Below are positions 1 through 8,527 of a stretch of 42,977 bases of DNA, piece after piece. Source of the DNA: Bacillota bacterium (GTDB taxonomy: Bacteria > Bacillota > Clostridia > DSM-8532); contig JAEZLR010000046.1 in assembly GCA_023415205.1 (NCBI GenBank), positions 1 to 42,977 on the forward strand, written 5' to 3'. A program made the translations under genes and the position numbers. Within the stretch, counting starts at the first letter, position 1. Each line of letters starts with the position of its first letter. A model generated the notes under the pieces. It saw only the letters and a program-made list of their open reading frames with translations. It ran no database searches and was not told where the DNA came from.

Positions 1-27
1 GTTCTACAACAAAGGATAACTTTGGTA

Positions 28-47
28 GGACAGTTTCTCAACTGTCC
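28..47. repeat. Perfect 8-bp inverted repeat (hairpin)
   Basis: GGACAGTT and AACTGTCC flank a 4-nt TCTC loop, 70 bases beyond the integrase stop codon. On the plus strand it is followed a few bases later by five T, so it could be a weak terminator. It could also be part of the recombinase's own mobile-element end. The rest of 1-115 has no convincing gene. Confidence 0.5.
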
Positions 48-115
48 CGACTTTTTCAGGTAAATTACCGTGACAAAACCGGGACTTTCATATGACAATT
101 TCCGATACTTCTATG

Positions 116-1201
116 TTATATTACACAGGGGCTCAGTATCCGGCCTATGTCTTTTCTGGATACATGGGTATAAATCTCGGTAGTCTTGCTACTGGCGTGT
201 CCAAGGAGCTCCTGTATATAGCGCAGATCAGTCCCTGCTTCCAGAAGATGGGTTGCAAAGGAGTGACGAAGTGTATGAACTGAAACACTCTTCATTATAC
301 CAGATTTTGTACAGGCTTTCTCAAAAATTCTTTGAGCGGTTCTCTCCGTTAGATGTTTATCTCCATCTTCTCCTTCAAAGAGCCAGATATGCGGTTTATA
401 GAGTTTAAAATAGTCTCGTAAAATGGTGAGTGCTGCTTTAGAAAGCATGGTGTACCGATCCTTTTGGCCTTTGCCCTTTCGGATATGGATGAGCATCCGC
501 TTGCTGTCTATATCCCCTATCTTGAGTCTGACGACTTCGCCTACACGTAATCCCGAGGAGTAAACCATCATCATAAGCGCTTTGTGCTTAACGTTCTCAA
601 TACTTGCGAATATTTTATGTATCTCTTCCTGCGACAGGATATCAGGAAGCCGCTTAACCTTCTGCGGTCTTGGTAATTCATCCAAGAAATGAGCTTTATG
701 CAAATAGCCCTCATAGAAAAACTTTAGTGCGCTAATGGCCTGTCCAATATATGAATAAGAGCAATGGCCCTGTTCAATACAATGAAGGATGTATTGGTAG
801 ATATGATCTGAGGTTGCCTGCTCCAAAGGTACATTTAGATAATCACCAAACCTTTTAATTTGATCAATATAGGCCTTGATTGTGCGTGTGCTCATGCCCT
901 TCATGACCAATTCTTTCTTGGCACCCTCTAGGATATCCTTTCTTTGTCCTTTTTCTTTAGTTTTCTCACGGAGATACTCCCCAACAGAAGAGCTGAAAAC
1001 CTCTTCTGCAACGTCAATGATTTCTCCCTGAAAGATGGTCATAAGTTCATCTAAGGTGATTTTGTCGCAGGGTAAGTCCCAAAGCTTTTGTTGGGCATCC
1101 CATTGCTTTCCTGGTAGCTTGTTAAGCTGTTCTATATAGGAAGGATTGTATGGAACCTTAACATAGATTCTGTCGGCTTTGTTCATCAGAATACTGATCA
1201 T
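116..1201 (-). CDS. Tyrosine recombinase / site-specific integrase
   Basis: This is a XerC/D-like tyrosine recombinase that would cut and rejoin DNA at a specific site through a phosphotyrosine. Numbering from the upstream in-frame ATG at 1207, the catalytic set is complete: R221 (SSGLRVGEV), K in KGKGQKDR near 246, H311 and R314 (HTLRHSFATH), H337 (GHASS) and nucleophile Y346. Residues 95-175 form a SAM-like core-binding domain. The first 80 residues are an additional region with a tryptophan-containing GKQWDAQQKLWDLP stretch reminiscent of HARP-like motifs. The ATG at 1201 is preferred because AGGAAG lies six bases before it but touches the first ATG. It stands alone; its partner transposase or target site is not visible, and a linked mobile-element gene could lie beyond the left edge. 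Confidence 0.88.
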   Translation of the reverse strand: MISILMNKADRIYVKVPYNPSYIEQLNKLPGKQWDAQQKLWDLPCDKITLDELMTIFQGEIIDVAEEVFSSSVGEYLREKTKEKGQRKDILEGAKKELVMKGMSTRTIKAYIDQIKRFGDYLNVPLEQATSDHIYQYILHCIEQGHCSYSYIGQAISALKFFYEGYLHKAHFLDELPRPQKVKRLPDILSQEEIHKIFASIENVKHKALMMMVYSSGLRVGEVVRLKIGDIDSKRMLIHIRKGKGQKDRYTMLSKAALTILRDYFKLYKPHIWLFEGEDGDKHLTERTAQRIFEKACTKSGIMKSVSVHTLRHSFATHLLEAGTDLRYIQELLGHASSKTTEIYTHVSRKDIGRILSPCVI

Positions 1202-1363
1202 CGCCATCTTCCTGCCTGTTTTTATATTTATTTATATATTTTACTATTTATGTTCTGGGCTATCAAGATGGTTAGGGGGAATCCCTCATTTCTTTTATGC
1301 AAAAGAGCTAATGATTGTCAAATAATAAACGACAAAAAGGGCTATATTTATGCAAGATTACGA

Positions 1364-1393
1364 TTGTCTTTTGTATACAGGGCATGATAAAAT
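1364..1393 (+). promoter_or_regulatory. Candidate promoter for the chemotaxis receptor
   Basis: TTGTCT and TAAAAT are separated by 18 bp, about 130 bases upstream of the receptor start. The 315-base gap between the integrase and the receptor (1208-1522) otherwise holds only AT-rich sequence. I found no riboswitch fold or small gene in it. Confidence 0.35.
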
Positions 1394-1522
1394 GGTTTCA
1401 AATTAAAGAGATCCCTGCAAACAAAGGTGTTTGGTTATGCTTTAGCGCTGACCAGGCACTTTTTTTATACCTACACTTTGCTTTATTTTGACCGCACAGG
1501 CAACAGAAAGGAGCGCGAGATA

Positions 1523-3046
1523 ATGAAAGATTATCGTCTTTTGGCCGTTCATACCATTGCATGGGGGAGCTACCTACTCCTACTGCTTTTTTCAAACAGT
1601 CTTCTGGCTACCGTATTAATAAGTGCCCTGGTTCTCCTCGCTTCTGGATGGACCCTACACACCATTTATACCAGGAAGATTAATGGGTTTGTTCACGATA
1701 TTGACGCCCTCAAAAAGAATATCTCCCGTTTTAGCACGGATGTCCAGGTTGCCTCAAGCCAGGTTGCCTCAGTATCCGAGCAACTTTTCCTCACACTGGA
1801 TGAAAGTAACGCTTTCATGCAGCAATTATTTGCTGAGACTACGGAAATGAACGATATCAGCAGTCAGACAAACAACGAGATCACAGAAACCCTTTCAGGA
1901 GTAAGACACGTCATTGAACTCATGGATAATGCCAACACAGCCCGTGAGAATCTTGACAGCATGAGCAAGCAGTCCAAGGAGGTTCTGGCAAAAAGCCTGG
2001 GCTCCATTCTGGAGGTTGTTGCAACCATTGATGGCATACAACAATCCACTGTCAAGACTGTCGTGAACATGCAAAAGCTTGAAAAGGCCTCCAATGAGAT
2101 CGTTCAGATATTAGAGAGCGTGGTGGCCATCTCAAAGCAGACCCATCTTCTCGCCCTTAATGCCGCCATTGAATCAGCCCGTGCAGGGGAGGCAGGCAAG
2201 GGCTTTGCGGTAGTCGCCGATGAAATCAGAAAGCTGGCTGATGCTTCAAATCAGGCGGTTAAAGACGCAAGCTCTCTGATAACCACCACCCAGGAGGATA
2301 TACAAGATGTTCTGACAGTTGTCCGGGAGAACTCTCAAAAGGTTTCAAAAGGTGTTCAGGTGTCCAGAGAGATAGAAAGCAGCCTTACCCGTATTGATCA
2401 TTCCTTTAATGAGGTGCTGGAGATGGTTACCATACTGGGTGATATCTCTAAAAACGAGATAGATGTCACTCACCGTATTGGAAAGCGCATTGAAAGGGTA
2501 GAAGGGCTTGTGGCTGACACTTCCTGTAGCGTTGAGGATGTTTATGCCTCTGTCATGAAACAGAAGGACAACCTCCAGGAGATTCAGGACATGGGTCTTA
2601 GGCTTAACGGTTCATCCAAAGACCTGACAGACCTGTTTGAGGCTACAGAATCCAGTATCATGAGTATTCAGAGTGATTTTGCCTCCTCTAGATTACAGCA
2701 GGCCAGGGATATCATCCATCAGGAAATTATAGGAGATTCCCGACTTAGAACCTTTGACAAAAAGCTCCACGAGCCACTGTTACGCGAAGTGCTTGAAAAG
2801 CATGACTTCCTCGAAGCCGCTTGGACCAATGATCATCATGGACGGTTCATCGTTTCCATCCCCGAAAATGGCATTGTCAATGCCTCTGTAAGAGAATGGT
2901 TCAAAGCGGCCAGTAAAGGTCAGGAATATGTTTCCGACATCTATGCCTCAGCCATTACGAAAAAACCCTGCCTGACGCTTTCTTCACCAATCCACGACAA
3001 GCAGGGCAACGTTTTGGGTGTTATTGGTCTGGACCTAAAAATATGA
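1523..3046 (+). CDS. Methyl-accepting chemotaxis protein with C-terminal sensor domain
   Basis: A chemoreceptor that would signal to CheA/CheW. The longer reading frame opens at 1427, but the ATG at 1523 has GAAAGGAG nine bases upstream and begins directly with the membrane region, giving 507 residues. Two closely spaced transmembrane helices (about 10-46) leave almost no extracytoplasmic loop. A long helical signalling domain follows, with the conserved hairpin tip around 206-245 (QTHLLALNAAIESARAGEAG and GFAVVADEIRKLA). The last 110 residues or so (from about 393) look like a single Cache/PDC fold with the typical GNVLGVIGLDL end. The sensor domain is therefore predicted to be cytoplasmic and after the signalling domain, the reverse of the textbook order. 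No other chemotaxis gene is nearby. The ligand is unknown. Confidence 0.9.
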   Translation: MKDYRLLAVHTIAWGSYLLLLLFSNSLLATVLISALVLLASGWTLHTIYTRKINGFVHDIDALKKNISRFSTDVQVASSQVASVSEQLFLTLDESNAFMQQLFAETTEMNDISSQTNNEITETLSGVRHVIELMDNANTARENLDSMSKQSKEVLAKSLGSILEVVATIDGIQQSTVKTVVNMQKLEKASNEIVQILESVVAISKQTHLLALNAAIESARAGEAGKGFAVVADEIRKLADASNQAVKDASSLITTTQEDIQDVLTVVRENSQKVSKGVQVSREIESSLTRIDHSFNEVLEMVTILGDISKNEIDVTHRIGKRIERVEGLVADTSCSVEDVYASVMKQKDNLQEIQDMGLRLNGSSKDLTDLFEATESSIMSIQSDFASSRLQQARDIIHQEIIGDSRLRTFDKKLHEPLLREVLEKHDFLEAAWTNDHHGRFIVSIPENGIVNASVREWFKAASKGQEYVSDIYASAITKKPCLTLSSPIHDKQGNVLGVIGLDLKI

Positions 3047-3059
3047 CCAGGTGGTCTTA

Positions 3060-3449
3060 CTATTTTTTGATGGTGGTTTTCCACAGACCATGAATGTTGC
3101 AATACTCGTAAATATAGACCTCGCCTGATTCGGGCACATTGAATACCGCCTCCGGCTTCTGATGGGGAGCCAGAGTCACCCTTTGTACACGGTTGGCGCT
3201 AATAACGCTGATCCACATGATAAAATGCTCATCCACCATAGGATGCTCAACTGTTCCTACTTTTACAGTGATCGTATCCCCGTTGATTTCTGCTACGGGT
3301 AAATGCTTCTCCGTCGATGCCTCCACGGTGTTGGGCTCCAGAACATTCATGGGCTTGCCGCAGCAAAAGGTGTCCACACCCGTGTCCTGGATGAGCTCAA
3401 TAATTTTGCCGCAGACGCTGCATTTGTAGAATTTAGGTTGATCCTTCAT
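3060..3449 (-). CDS. dfx: Desulfoferrodoxin (superoxide reductase)
   Basis: This enzyme reduces superoxide to hydrogen peroxide without making oxygen, a typical defence of anaerobes. It has 129 residues. The N-terminal desulforedoxin-like centre I has Cys10, Cys13, Cys29 and Cys30 (CxxC...CC). The neelaredoxin-like centre II has EKHLP (His49), EHP (His69), EHF (His75), Cys117 and His120 in CNIHGLW. The ATG at 3449 is chosen because GGAGGG lies seven bases upstream; earlier in-frame ATGs at 3476 and 3455 are badly spaced. It follows the amidase gene by 30 bases on the same strand, so the two may be co-transcribed. Convergent with the receptor gene; a short GACCA/TGGTC hairpin with T-run (about 3047-3066) may terminate the receptor transcript. 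Confidence 0.95.
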   Translation of the reverse strand: MKDQPKFYKCSVCGKIIELIQDTGVDTFCCGKPMNVLEPNTVEASTEKHLPVAEINGDTITVKVGTVEHPMVDEHFIMWISVISANRVQRVTLAPHQKPEAVFNVPESGEVYIYEYCNIHGLWKTTIKK

Positions 3450-3479
3450 GGTCATACCCTCCGTTTCTATCAACATTAA

Positions 3480-4358
3480 TTAATACACCTTAAAATATTC
3501 TATCACACCTTTGATGATTCCTTCAACAAGCCTGCTCCGATACTCTTGGGAATTAAGTAGACTGTCCTCCCGGGGATTAGTGAGAAATCCTAATTCAATG
3601 AGGGTACAAGGATTTTTGCTATAATTGAATACAATAAGGTCATTACGAGCGCTTAAGCCTCTATTACGGGCTTCGGTCTCTTTTATGACATGCTTGAGCA
3701 CCGCTTGTGACAGAACCCGGCTTTTTTCCAATAAATCGCAATCTTCAATGTATTTATTTCCAGGATAGAGCACTGATAAACCATGAATGGTCTCATCTTC
3801 ATTACCATCGCAATGGAGGGATAAGGTGATATCGGCCCCGGCTTCTTGAGCAATACGAGTTCTTTCCAGATTTCCCACCATCATATCATTGCTATCCCTG
3901 GTCAGAACCACCTGGGCGCCCAAGGCCTTCAAGCCCTTTTCAAGCTCATAGGCCGTTTCAAGAGCAATGGCATATTCGAAGGTAAGGCTTTCAACCCCAG
4001 CGGTCCCTATATTGAAATTGGGCATCATCTTCTCCTGCCCCGGGGCTATGGGAACCTTGATTTTAAGCATTTGAGACTGATGACCGGGATCAACACAGAT
4101 TGTCTTGCCTGCAAGGGGTAGCCTTTCCCCTAAAAAAATATCCTTCGCATCGATCTCACTCTCTGTATCGCCCAACGATTCGGTTCTTTCAATATCCGGC
4201 CTCGGGCTTTGGGTTGTGCCTTCGTTCCTATCCACCAAGCTCTCCTGATGGGTTTTTCCTCGGCCTGGCTGAGAGATTTCTTCTCCCTTTTCCAGAGCAC
4301 TGGAGCCTAAGAATAATAGCATGCAAAAGAAGTATACTAATGTTGTCATTTGCCTCAA
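3480..4358 (-). CDS. N-acetylmuramoyl-L-alanine amidase (Amidase_3)
   Basis: A secreted zinc amidase that would cleave the lactyl-amide bond between MurNAc and the stem peptide. It has a short N-terminal hydrophobic segment (residues 5-20), then a low-complexity charged linker to about residue 80, then the catalytic domain. Zinc and catalytic residues are visible: His93 in DPGH, a Glu in the 123-128 stretch, His182 in SLHCDGN and Glu255 in TLIELGFLTN. The start is uncertain: position 4358 is a TTG, and an ATG three codons later (4349) is equally plausible; neither has a strong ribosome-binding site. No peptidoglycan-binding repeat is present. Clostridia use such amidases in cell separation, sporulation and germination; the specific role here is not evident. 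Confidence 0.88.
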   Translation of the reverse strand: MRQMTTLVYFFCMLLFLGSSALEKGEEISQPGRGKTHQESLVDRNEGTTQSPRPDIERTESLGDTESEIDAKDIFLGERLPLAGKTICVDPGHQSQMLKIKVPIAPGQEKMMPNFNIGTAGVESLTFEYAIALETAYELEKGLKALGAQVVLTRDSNDMMVGNLERTRIAQEAGADITLSLHCDGNEDETIHGLSVLYPGNKYIEDCDLLEKSRVLSQAVLKHVIKETEARNRGLSARNDLIVFNYSKNPCTLIELGFLTNPREDSLLNSQEYRSRLVEGIIKGVIEYFKVY

Positions 4359-4440
4359 AATAATTCACAGCCTTTTGTTTTTTCTCTTTCATTTTGAGCT
4401 GCAAACAACCGTGTTATTCAATGAAAATTTGCCTAATTAA

Positions 4441-4470
4441 TTGCTTCATTGATTCATTAAACAATATACT
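4441..4470 (+). promoter_or_regulatory. Candidate promoter for the Memo-AMMECR1 gene
   Basis: TTGCTT and TATACT are 18 bp apart, about 40 bases before the start codon. The gene has an AAGGAG ribosome-binding site eight bases before its ATG. Confidence 0.45.
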
Positions 4471-4508
4471 TAGACTTTACAGGTGTTGATAAGCAAGGAG
4501 TTTTTGCT

Positions 4509-5897
4509 ATGGGAGAGATCCAAAAAGCCTACATTGTCCCCCACCCGCCCATCATCATTCCTGAAATCGGAAAAGGGCAGGAAAAGGGTGCTTCGGCAAC
4601 CATCGAGGCCTACGAAAAGGTGGGGCGCCAAATCAAGGAGTTGGCTCCGGAAGTTATCATACTGACAACTCCCCACGGGGCCTCCTACGGAGACTACATT
4701 CATGTTTCACCCGAAAAGAAGCTCCGGGGCAGTCTCAAGGAATTCGGCGCACCCCAGGTATGCTTTGAATTTAACTCCGACACCCAGCTCATCGATAAGA
4801 TAGTTGAAATAGCCCAAGCCAACAGTATTAAATCAGGAGGGCTCGGTGCCGCTGAAAACCTGTTGGATCATGGCGCTCTTATTCCCCTCTATTATATCAC
4901 CCGTTTTTATTCTGACTTTTCTTTGATACGGATATCCATTGCCGGACTACCCCTTGACCAGCTCTTTCTCTTTGGTCATTGTATCCAGCAAGCTGTTTCA
5001 CAGATGGATAGAAAGGTGGTCTTCATTGCAAGCGGAGATCTTTCCCATAAGCTTCTTGAGAAAGGCCCCTACGGCTATGCCAAGGAGGGCCCCCTCTTCG
5101 ACAAGGAGCTGATCCACGCTATCAAAGCTGCCGATTTCAAAACGCTCATCGGCCTGGATGAGACCTTCTGCCAACAGGCCGGAGAATGTGGATTGAGATC
5201 CTTCATTATGATGGGTGGTGCCCTCAATGGCTATAGAGTAAACTCCAATGTTCTTTCCTATGAGGGGCCTTATGGGGTAGGTTATATGGTTGCCGAACTC
5301 ACCCCCAATGGGCAGGATCTTTCCAGAGATTTGGTATCCTTCTTCGAATGTAAGTGGAAAAGTGAAATTGAGGCTACTCGCAAAGCCGAGGACGTTTATG
5401 TCTCATTGGCAAGACTCACATTGGAGACCTATGTTAAAAAAGGTAAAATGATAGAGTTGCCTGATTACCTTCCTGAAGATATGCAAAAGCTGCAGGCGGG
5501 CGTTTTTGTTACCATAAAAAAGCATGGACAACTCAGGGGCTGCATCGGTACCATCTCCCCGGTTACCGGAAGCATTGGAGAGGAGATCATGCAAAATGCC
5601 ATCAGCGCAGGCACCAGAGATCCCCGTTTTGACCCTGTAAAGGATTATGAACTGAATGATCTGGTTTACAGTGTGGATATTCTCAATGAACCGGAGGCTG
5701 TCACAAGCATGGATGCACTGGATGTCACCCGCTATGGAGTTATTGTCAGCTCCGGCTACAGGCGCGGACTCCTGCTGCCAAACCTGGAAGGCATCCATAC
5801 CCCGGCTCAACAGGTTGAGATCGCCTTGTCAAAAGCGGGCATTCAAGCCAATGAAAGCTACACCATGGAAAGGTTTGAGGTTGTCAGGCACAGGTAG
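4509..5897 (+). CDS. AmmeMemoRadiSam system protein: Memo-AMMECR1 fusion
   Basis: One 462-residue polypeptide joins two families that are often separate. Residues 1 to about 270 are Memo-like, related to class III extradiol dioxygenases (PHPPIIIP at 11-18, TPHGASYGDY at 54-63, SGDLSHKL near 180). Residues from about 285 are AMMECR1, with the hallmark LRGCIGT at about 341-347 and a conserved TRDPRFDPV segment. In many anaerobes these proteins accompany a radical SAM enzyme, and the system is predicted to perform an uncharacterised modification. No radical SAM gene is adjacent here; the next gene is an unrelated PhzF protein on the other strand. Biochemical function is not established for the bacterial system. 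Confidence 0.9.
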   Translation: MGEIQKAYIVPHPPIIIPEIGKGQEKGASATIEAYEKVGRQIKELAPEVIILTTPHGASYGDYIHVSPEKKLRGSLKEFGAPQVCFEFNSDTQLIDKIVEIAQANSIKSGGLGAAENLLDHGALIPLYYITRFYSDFSLIRISIAGLPLDQLFLFGHCIQQAVSQMDRKVVFIASGDLSHKLLEKGPYGYAKEGPLFDKELIHAIKAADFKTLIGLDETFCQQAGECGLRSFIMMGGALNGYRVNSNVLSYEGPYGVGYMVAELTPNGQDLSRDLVSFFECKWKSEIEATRKAEDVYVSLARLTLETYVKKGKMIELPDYLPEDMQKLQAGVFVTIKKHGQLRGCIGTISPVTGSIGEEIMQNAISAGTRDPRFDPVKDYELNDLVYSVDILNEPEAVTSMDALDVTRYGVIVSSGYRRGLLLPNLEGIHTPAQQVEIALSKAGIQANESYTMERFEVVRHR

Positions 5898-5966
5898 ACA
5901 ACCGCCCCTGTCACCTTGGCACCCTAAACCCTGAAAGCCCTATTGTTCTGAGGAAATCAGAAATCA

Positions 5967-6902
5967 CTAGGGTAAAAATTCTCCTTTAGCGATGGGGAAT
6001 ACCCTTCCACCTACATCGATCTCTATGGCTTCACCCTTGCGCCTGGCTTTTAAATGCAGAACTGACGGGCGGTCCATTTCGTAGCCTTGCTCACTTCTCA
6101 GTTCAATACTGTCCCTGCTGCAGGAGGAAAACCGGCGCCCTGTGGCAGAAGCCATGGAAGAATCAAAATAACTATGCCGAATAAAATATCCCGCTAAGCA
6201 TCCGTTTCCACTACCCGTGGCCGGATCCTCAGGGATGCCCAAATAGTCTGTAAACATGCGGGTGCTTATGCCCTCTCCGCCATCATGGGTGTGTGGGCAG
6301 AATACCTGTAGGTTTTTTGCCCAGGTTTTGTTGATAAGGTCGAAATAAAGAGACCTTGAAACCTTGATCCGTGCCAGGGCCTCAAGATTTTTTAATGGAA
6401 CCACAATATGGGGAAGCCCCGTAGAAGCTTCCTCAATGGGGAAGTCACTGTCAAAGTCCTCCACCGATAGGCCCAGCACTCCTGCCAGAGATTCGGCAGG
6501 AAGAACGTCCCCAAACTCGGGCTGGATTTGCCTCATCCAGTAAAGATCCTTTCCGCAGGCATCCTTCGTTGTCCACACCGGGATATCCCCCGCCTTATAT
6601 CGTAAAGTGACCCTCTCCTTGACACTGGTTCGTAGATCATTCTGAATAACAAAAGCTGTTCCCAGGGTCGGATGACCGGCAAAGGGGATTTCATATTCAG
6701 GGGTATAGATACGTACCTCATAGATGCCCAGATCATGATCCTTCTTCATGATGAAGGTGGTCTCCGATAAATTGAGCTCCCGGGCGATCTGCTGCATTCT
6801 TTCGTGACTCAGATGGGCCGCATGGGTGAATACTGCCAGTTGGTTTCCGGAATAGGGATGCTCCGCAAAAACGTCCACCAACCTGTAGCTTAAGTTATTC
6901 AA
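5967..6902 (-). CDS. PhzF family isomerase/epimerase
   Basis: A 311-residue member of the PhzF family (diaminopimelate epimerase fold). The catalytic Glu is at 47 in LSETTF, with the typical PFAGHPTLGTA in the first half and DPATGSGNGCLAGY in the second. True PhzF acts in phenazine synthesis, but no phenazine genes are present and most relatives have unknown substrates. The start codon is TTG at 6902, eight bases after AAGGAGG. The gene ends within a bipartite hairpin region (about 5935-5970) between convergent genes that may serve as a terminator. It lies 13 bases downstream of the glycosylase gene, so the two are probably co-transcribed. Confidence 0.87.
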   Translation of the reverse strand: MNNLSYRLVDVFAEHPYSGNQLAVFTHAAHLSHERMQQIARELNLSETTFIMKKDHDLGIYEVRIYTPEYEIPFAGHPTLGTAFVIQNDLRTSVKERVTLRYKAGDIPVWTTKDACGKDLYWMRQIQPEFGDVLPAESLAGVLGLSVEDFDSDFPIEEASTGLPHIVVPLKNLEALARIKVSRSLYFDLINKTWAKNLQVFCPHTHDGGEGISTRMFTDYLGIPEDPATGSGNGCLAGYFIRHSYFDSSMASATGRRFSSCSRDSIELRSEQGYEMDRPSVLHLKARRKGEAIEIDVGGRVFPIAKGEFLP

Positions 6903-6915
6903 ATAACCTTCCTCC

Positions 6916-7404
6916 TTAAAGAATGTACTTTATAACGACACTCCACTCCCATAGTAATCTTTCAAGGCTATAGCTTCCGTTGGCAGGGCTTGTTGACGGC
7001 AGACACTGGCTTTTAACCCCTGTTTTGGGGTAGCAGAGTTTTTTATAGAGATCTTGAGCCTTCCTGCCATTGGTAAAAACCGCTTTCAAGGAGGCCCGTT
7101 TGAAAACAGCTTCCATATCATTGGCCACTGGGTTGGTTATGGAGCTGTCCTTCGATTGATCAATGTCACAGCTTTTCAAAACATCCCACAGGGCTATACC
7201 CTCCCCTAAAAGCAGGCTCGTTTTCTCTTGAACCGTCACTGGCAGGGGGTGCCCGGTCAGACAGGAAATAACCTTCCAGAACCGATTTTGAGGATGCCCG
7301 TAGTAAAAGTTTTCCTCTCTGGAGACAACCGACGGGATAGTCCCCAGAATCAATATTTGAGAATATTCATTATAAATGGGTTCAAAAGGATGGACGACTG
7401 TCAC
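6916..7404 (-). CDS. DNA-deoxyinosine glycosylase (uracil-DNA glycosylase superfamily)
   Basis: Removes hypoxanthine, the deamination product of adenine, from DNA as the first step of base excision repair. The 162-residue protein has the family's N-terminal signature LILGTIPSVVSRE followed by FYYGHPQNRFWKV, and a C-terminal LPSTSPANGSYSLERL loop. A GTG at 7404 gives the usual family N-terminus (MTVVHPFEPIY) and is spaced after an AAAGGTGG-like ribosome-binding site. An upstream GTG at 7416 would overlap that site. Identification rests on motif resemblance. Confidence 0.82.
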   Translation of the reverse strand: MTVVHPFEPIYNEYSQILILGTIPSVVSREENFYYGHPQNRFWKVISCLTGHPLPVTVQEKTSLLLGEGIALWDVLKSCDIDQSKDSSITNPVANDMEAVFKRASLKAVFTNGRKAQDLYKKLCYPKTGVKSQCLPSTSPANGSYSLERLLWEWSVVIKYIL

Positions 7405-7468
7405 ATCACCCACCACCTTTCCAGATAAAAGCTCCGATTAATTTAACCCTATACATCCAATTTATGTT

Positions 7469-7930
7469 TTAGAACATAATATTGTCCTGTTTTTCATCCA
7501 GTATGCGCCTCAGGGCTTTTTCAAAGCTCTCATCATCCTCGGCTGTCCGTTTTCTGGTGGTTTTAGTCCTTCCTCCCGCCCTTCTGACCTTCTGTCCCAA
7601 ATGCCTTTCAAAAAGAAGCTTATCCATGTTCTGGGAAGAGAAAATCAAACCATTCTGGTTGAGAGCTCTGACACCCTTGCCTAGAGCAAGAGCCGCAACA
7701 CCATAATCCTGGGTGACCACTACATCATTTTTTTGCGCCCTGTTAATCAGCGCAATGTCCACACCATCACGCTCCTTGTCCACCGTTACCACCGTTACCC
7801 ATGGCGGGTTATCACGGTTCCAGGCGTGGCTGGTATCCATAAAAAGAATAACCGGCAGGTTTTTTTCTTCCGCAACCTTGACTATGATCTCCTTGACCGG
7901 ACAGGCATCGGCATCTACAAGTATGTTCAA
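7469..7930 (-). CDS. UPF0178 / DUF188 protein (YaiI/YqxD family)
   Basis: A 153-residue member of a widespread family with a PIN-like nuclease fold; no function is established. The N-terminus MNILVDADACPVKEII is the family hallmark, with VVTQDYGVAALAL in the middle and a basic C-terminal RRAGGRTKTTRKR segment. The start is TTG at 7930, eight bases after GGAGG; a longer open frame to 8032 overlaps the upstream gene and is not needed. It follows the ECF gene by 17 bases on the same strand and is probably co-transcribed with it. Confidence 0.88.
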   Translation of the reverse strand: MNILVDADACPVKEIIVKVAEEKNLPVILFMDTSHAWNRDNPPWVTVVTVDKERDGVDIALINRAQKNDVVVTQDYGVAALALGKGVRALNQNGLIFSSQNMDKLLFERHLGQKVRRAGGRTKTTRKRTAEDDESFEKALRRILDEKQDNIMF

Positions 7931-7947
7931 AGCTACATCCTCCAGTC

Positions 7948-8469
7948 TTAATCCTTCACCACCCGTTTTAAGGCCGGTATGACTGCCAAGGCGATGCAAC
8001 CTCCCACCACAGCCGTCAAAAGCTGAGGCCAACTGAACAGGCCAGTGAGGGTTAACGCCACCTTAGCATTAAGCTTCATAAACGAAGTAAACAGGACAAT
8101 GGCACCATATAGAAAGGCAAACTTGACCACCGCTCCGGTTCCAAGAGCTACAATCCTATTGACCTTTTTCAGCAGGGCATAGCCAAGCACCAAAAGGATG
8201 TTCCCAGTCATAATGAACGGTGAGAAAGCAAGAATGATGGGGGCCATGGCCGATTTGTTGGTGATGGCCGACACAAGGGGTGCTATGATGGCTATTATAA
8301 TCCCCGAAAATAATCCTGTTATCTCGGTGGCTATTAGCAAAACGGCATTGACAATGGGGCCCACAATGAAATTATTGTAGGTGGGAATATATTGTCCAAT
8401 AAATTGAAATAGAATGGCAATGGCTAATAAAATAGCTGTTCTCGTAACAAATTTGATCTTTCGGTTCAT
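7948..8469 (-). CDS. ECF transporter S component, substrate unknown
   Basis: A 173-residue, very hydrophobic protein with five or six predicted transmembrane helices. Size and pattern fit the substrate-binding S subunit of energy-coupling factor vitamin transporters. The first helix carries TRTAILLAIAILFQF, and the second region has PTYNNFIVGPIVNAVLLIATEI, typical of S components. No ATPase or T subunit is nearby, as expected for group II ECF systems that share one module. GGAGG is six bases before the ATG. No riboswitch was recognised upstream, so the vitamin or amino acid cannot be named. Confidence 0.75.
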   Translation of the reverse strand: MNRKIKFVTRTAILLAIAILFQFIGQYIPTYNNFIVGPIVNAVLLIATEITGLFSGIIIAIIAPLVSAITNKSAMAPIILAFSPFIMTGNILLVLGYALLKKVNRIVALGTGAVVKFAFLYGAIVLFTSFMKLNAKVALTLTGLFSWPQLLTAVVGGCIALAVIPALKRVVKD

Positions 8470-8527
8470 AGGTTGCCTCCAAGATTTTTGATAGTTCTAT
8501 TATAGCAAGACCCCAGAATAAATCCAT

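Noticed and set aside
1486..1522. Cyclic-di-GMP riboswitch-like words (GCACAGGCAA, GAAAGG) before the chemoreceptor
   Set aside because: Only fragments of the consensus occur; the P1 stem, tetraloop receptor and second half are absent, and the GAAAGGAG is simply the ribosome-binding site.
5403..5810. 135-codon antisense ORF inside the Memo-AMMECR1 gene
   Set aside because: It lies wholly within a well-supported gene, has no RBS and shows no recognisable motif; typical shadow frame.
5967..6902. Phenazine biosynthesis locus suggested by the PhzF homologue
   Set aside because: No other phz gene is present; solitary PhzF proteins are common and unrelated to phenazines.
8198..8380. Plus-strand ORF opposite the ECF S component
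   Set aside because: A hydrophobic shadow of a membrane protein gene without a ribosome-binding site.
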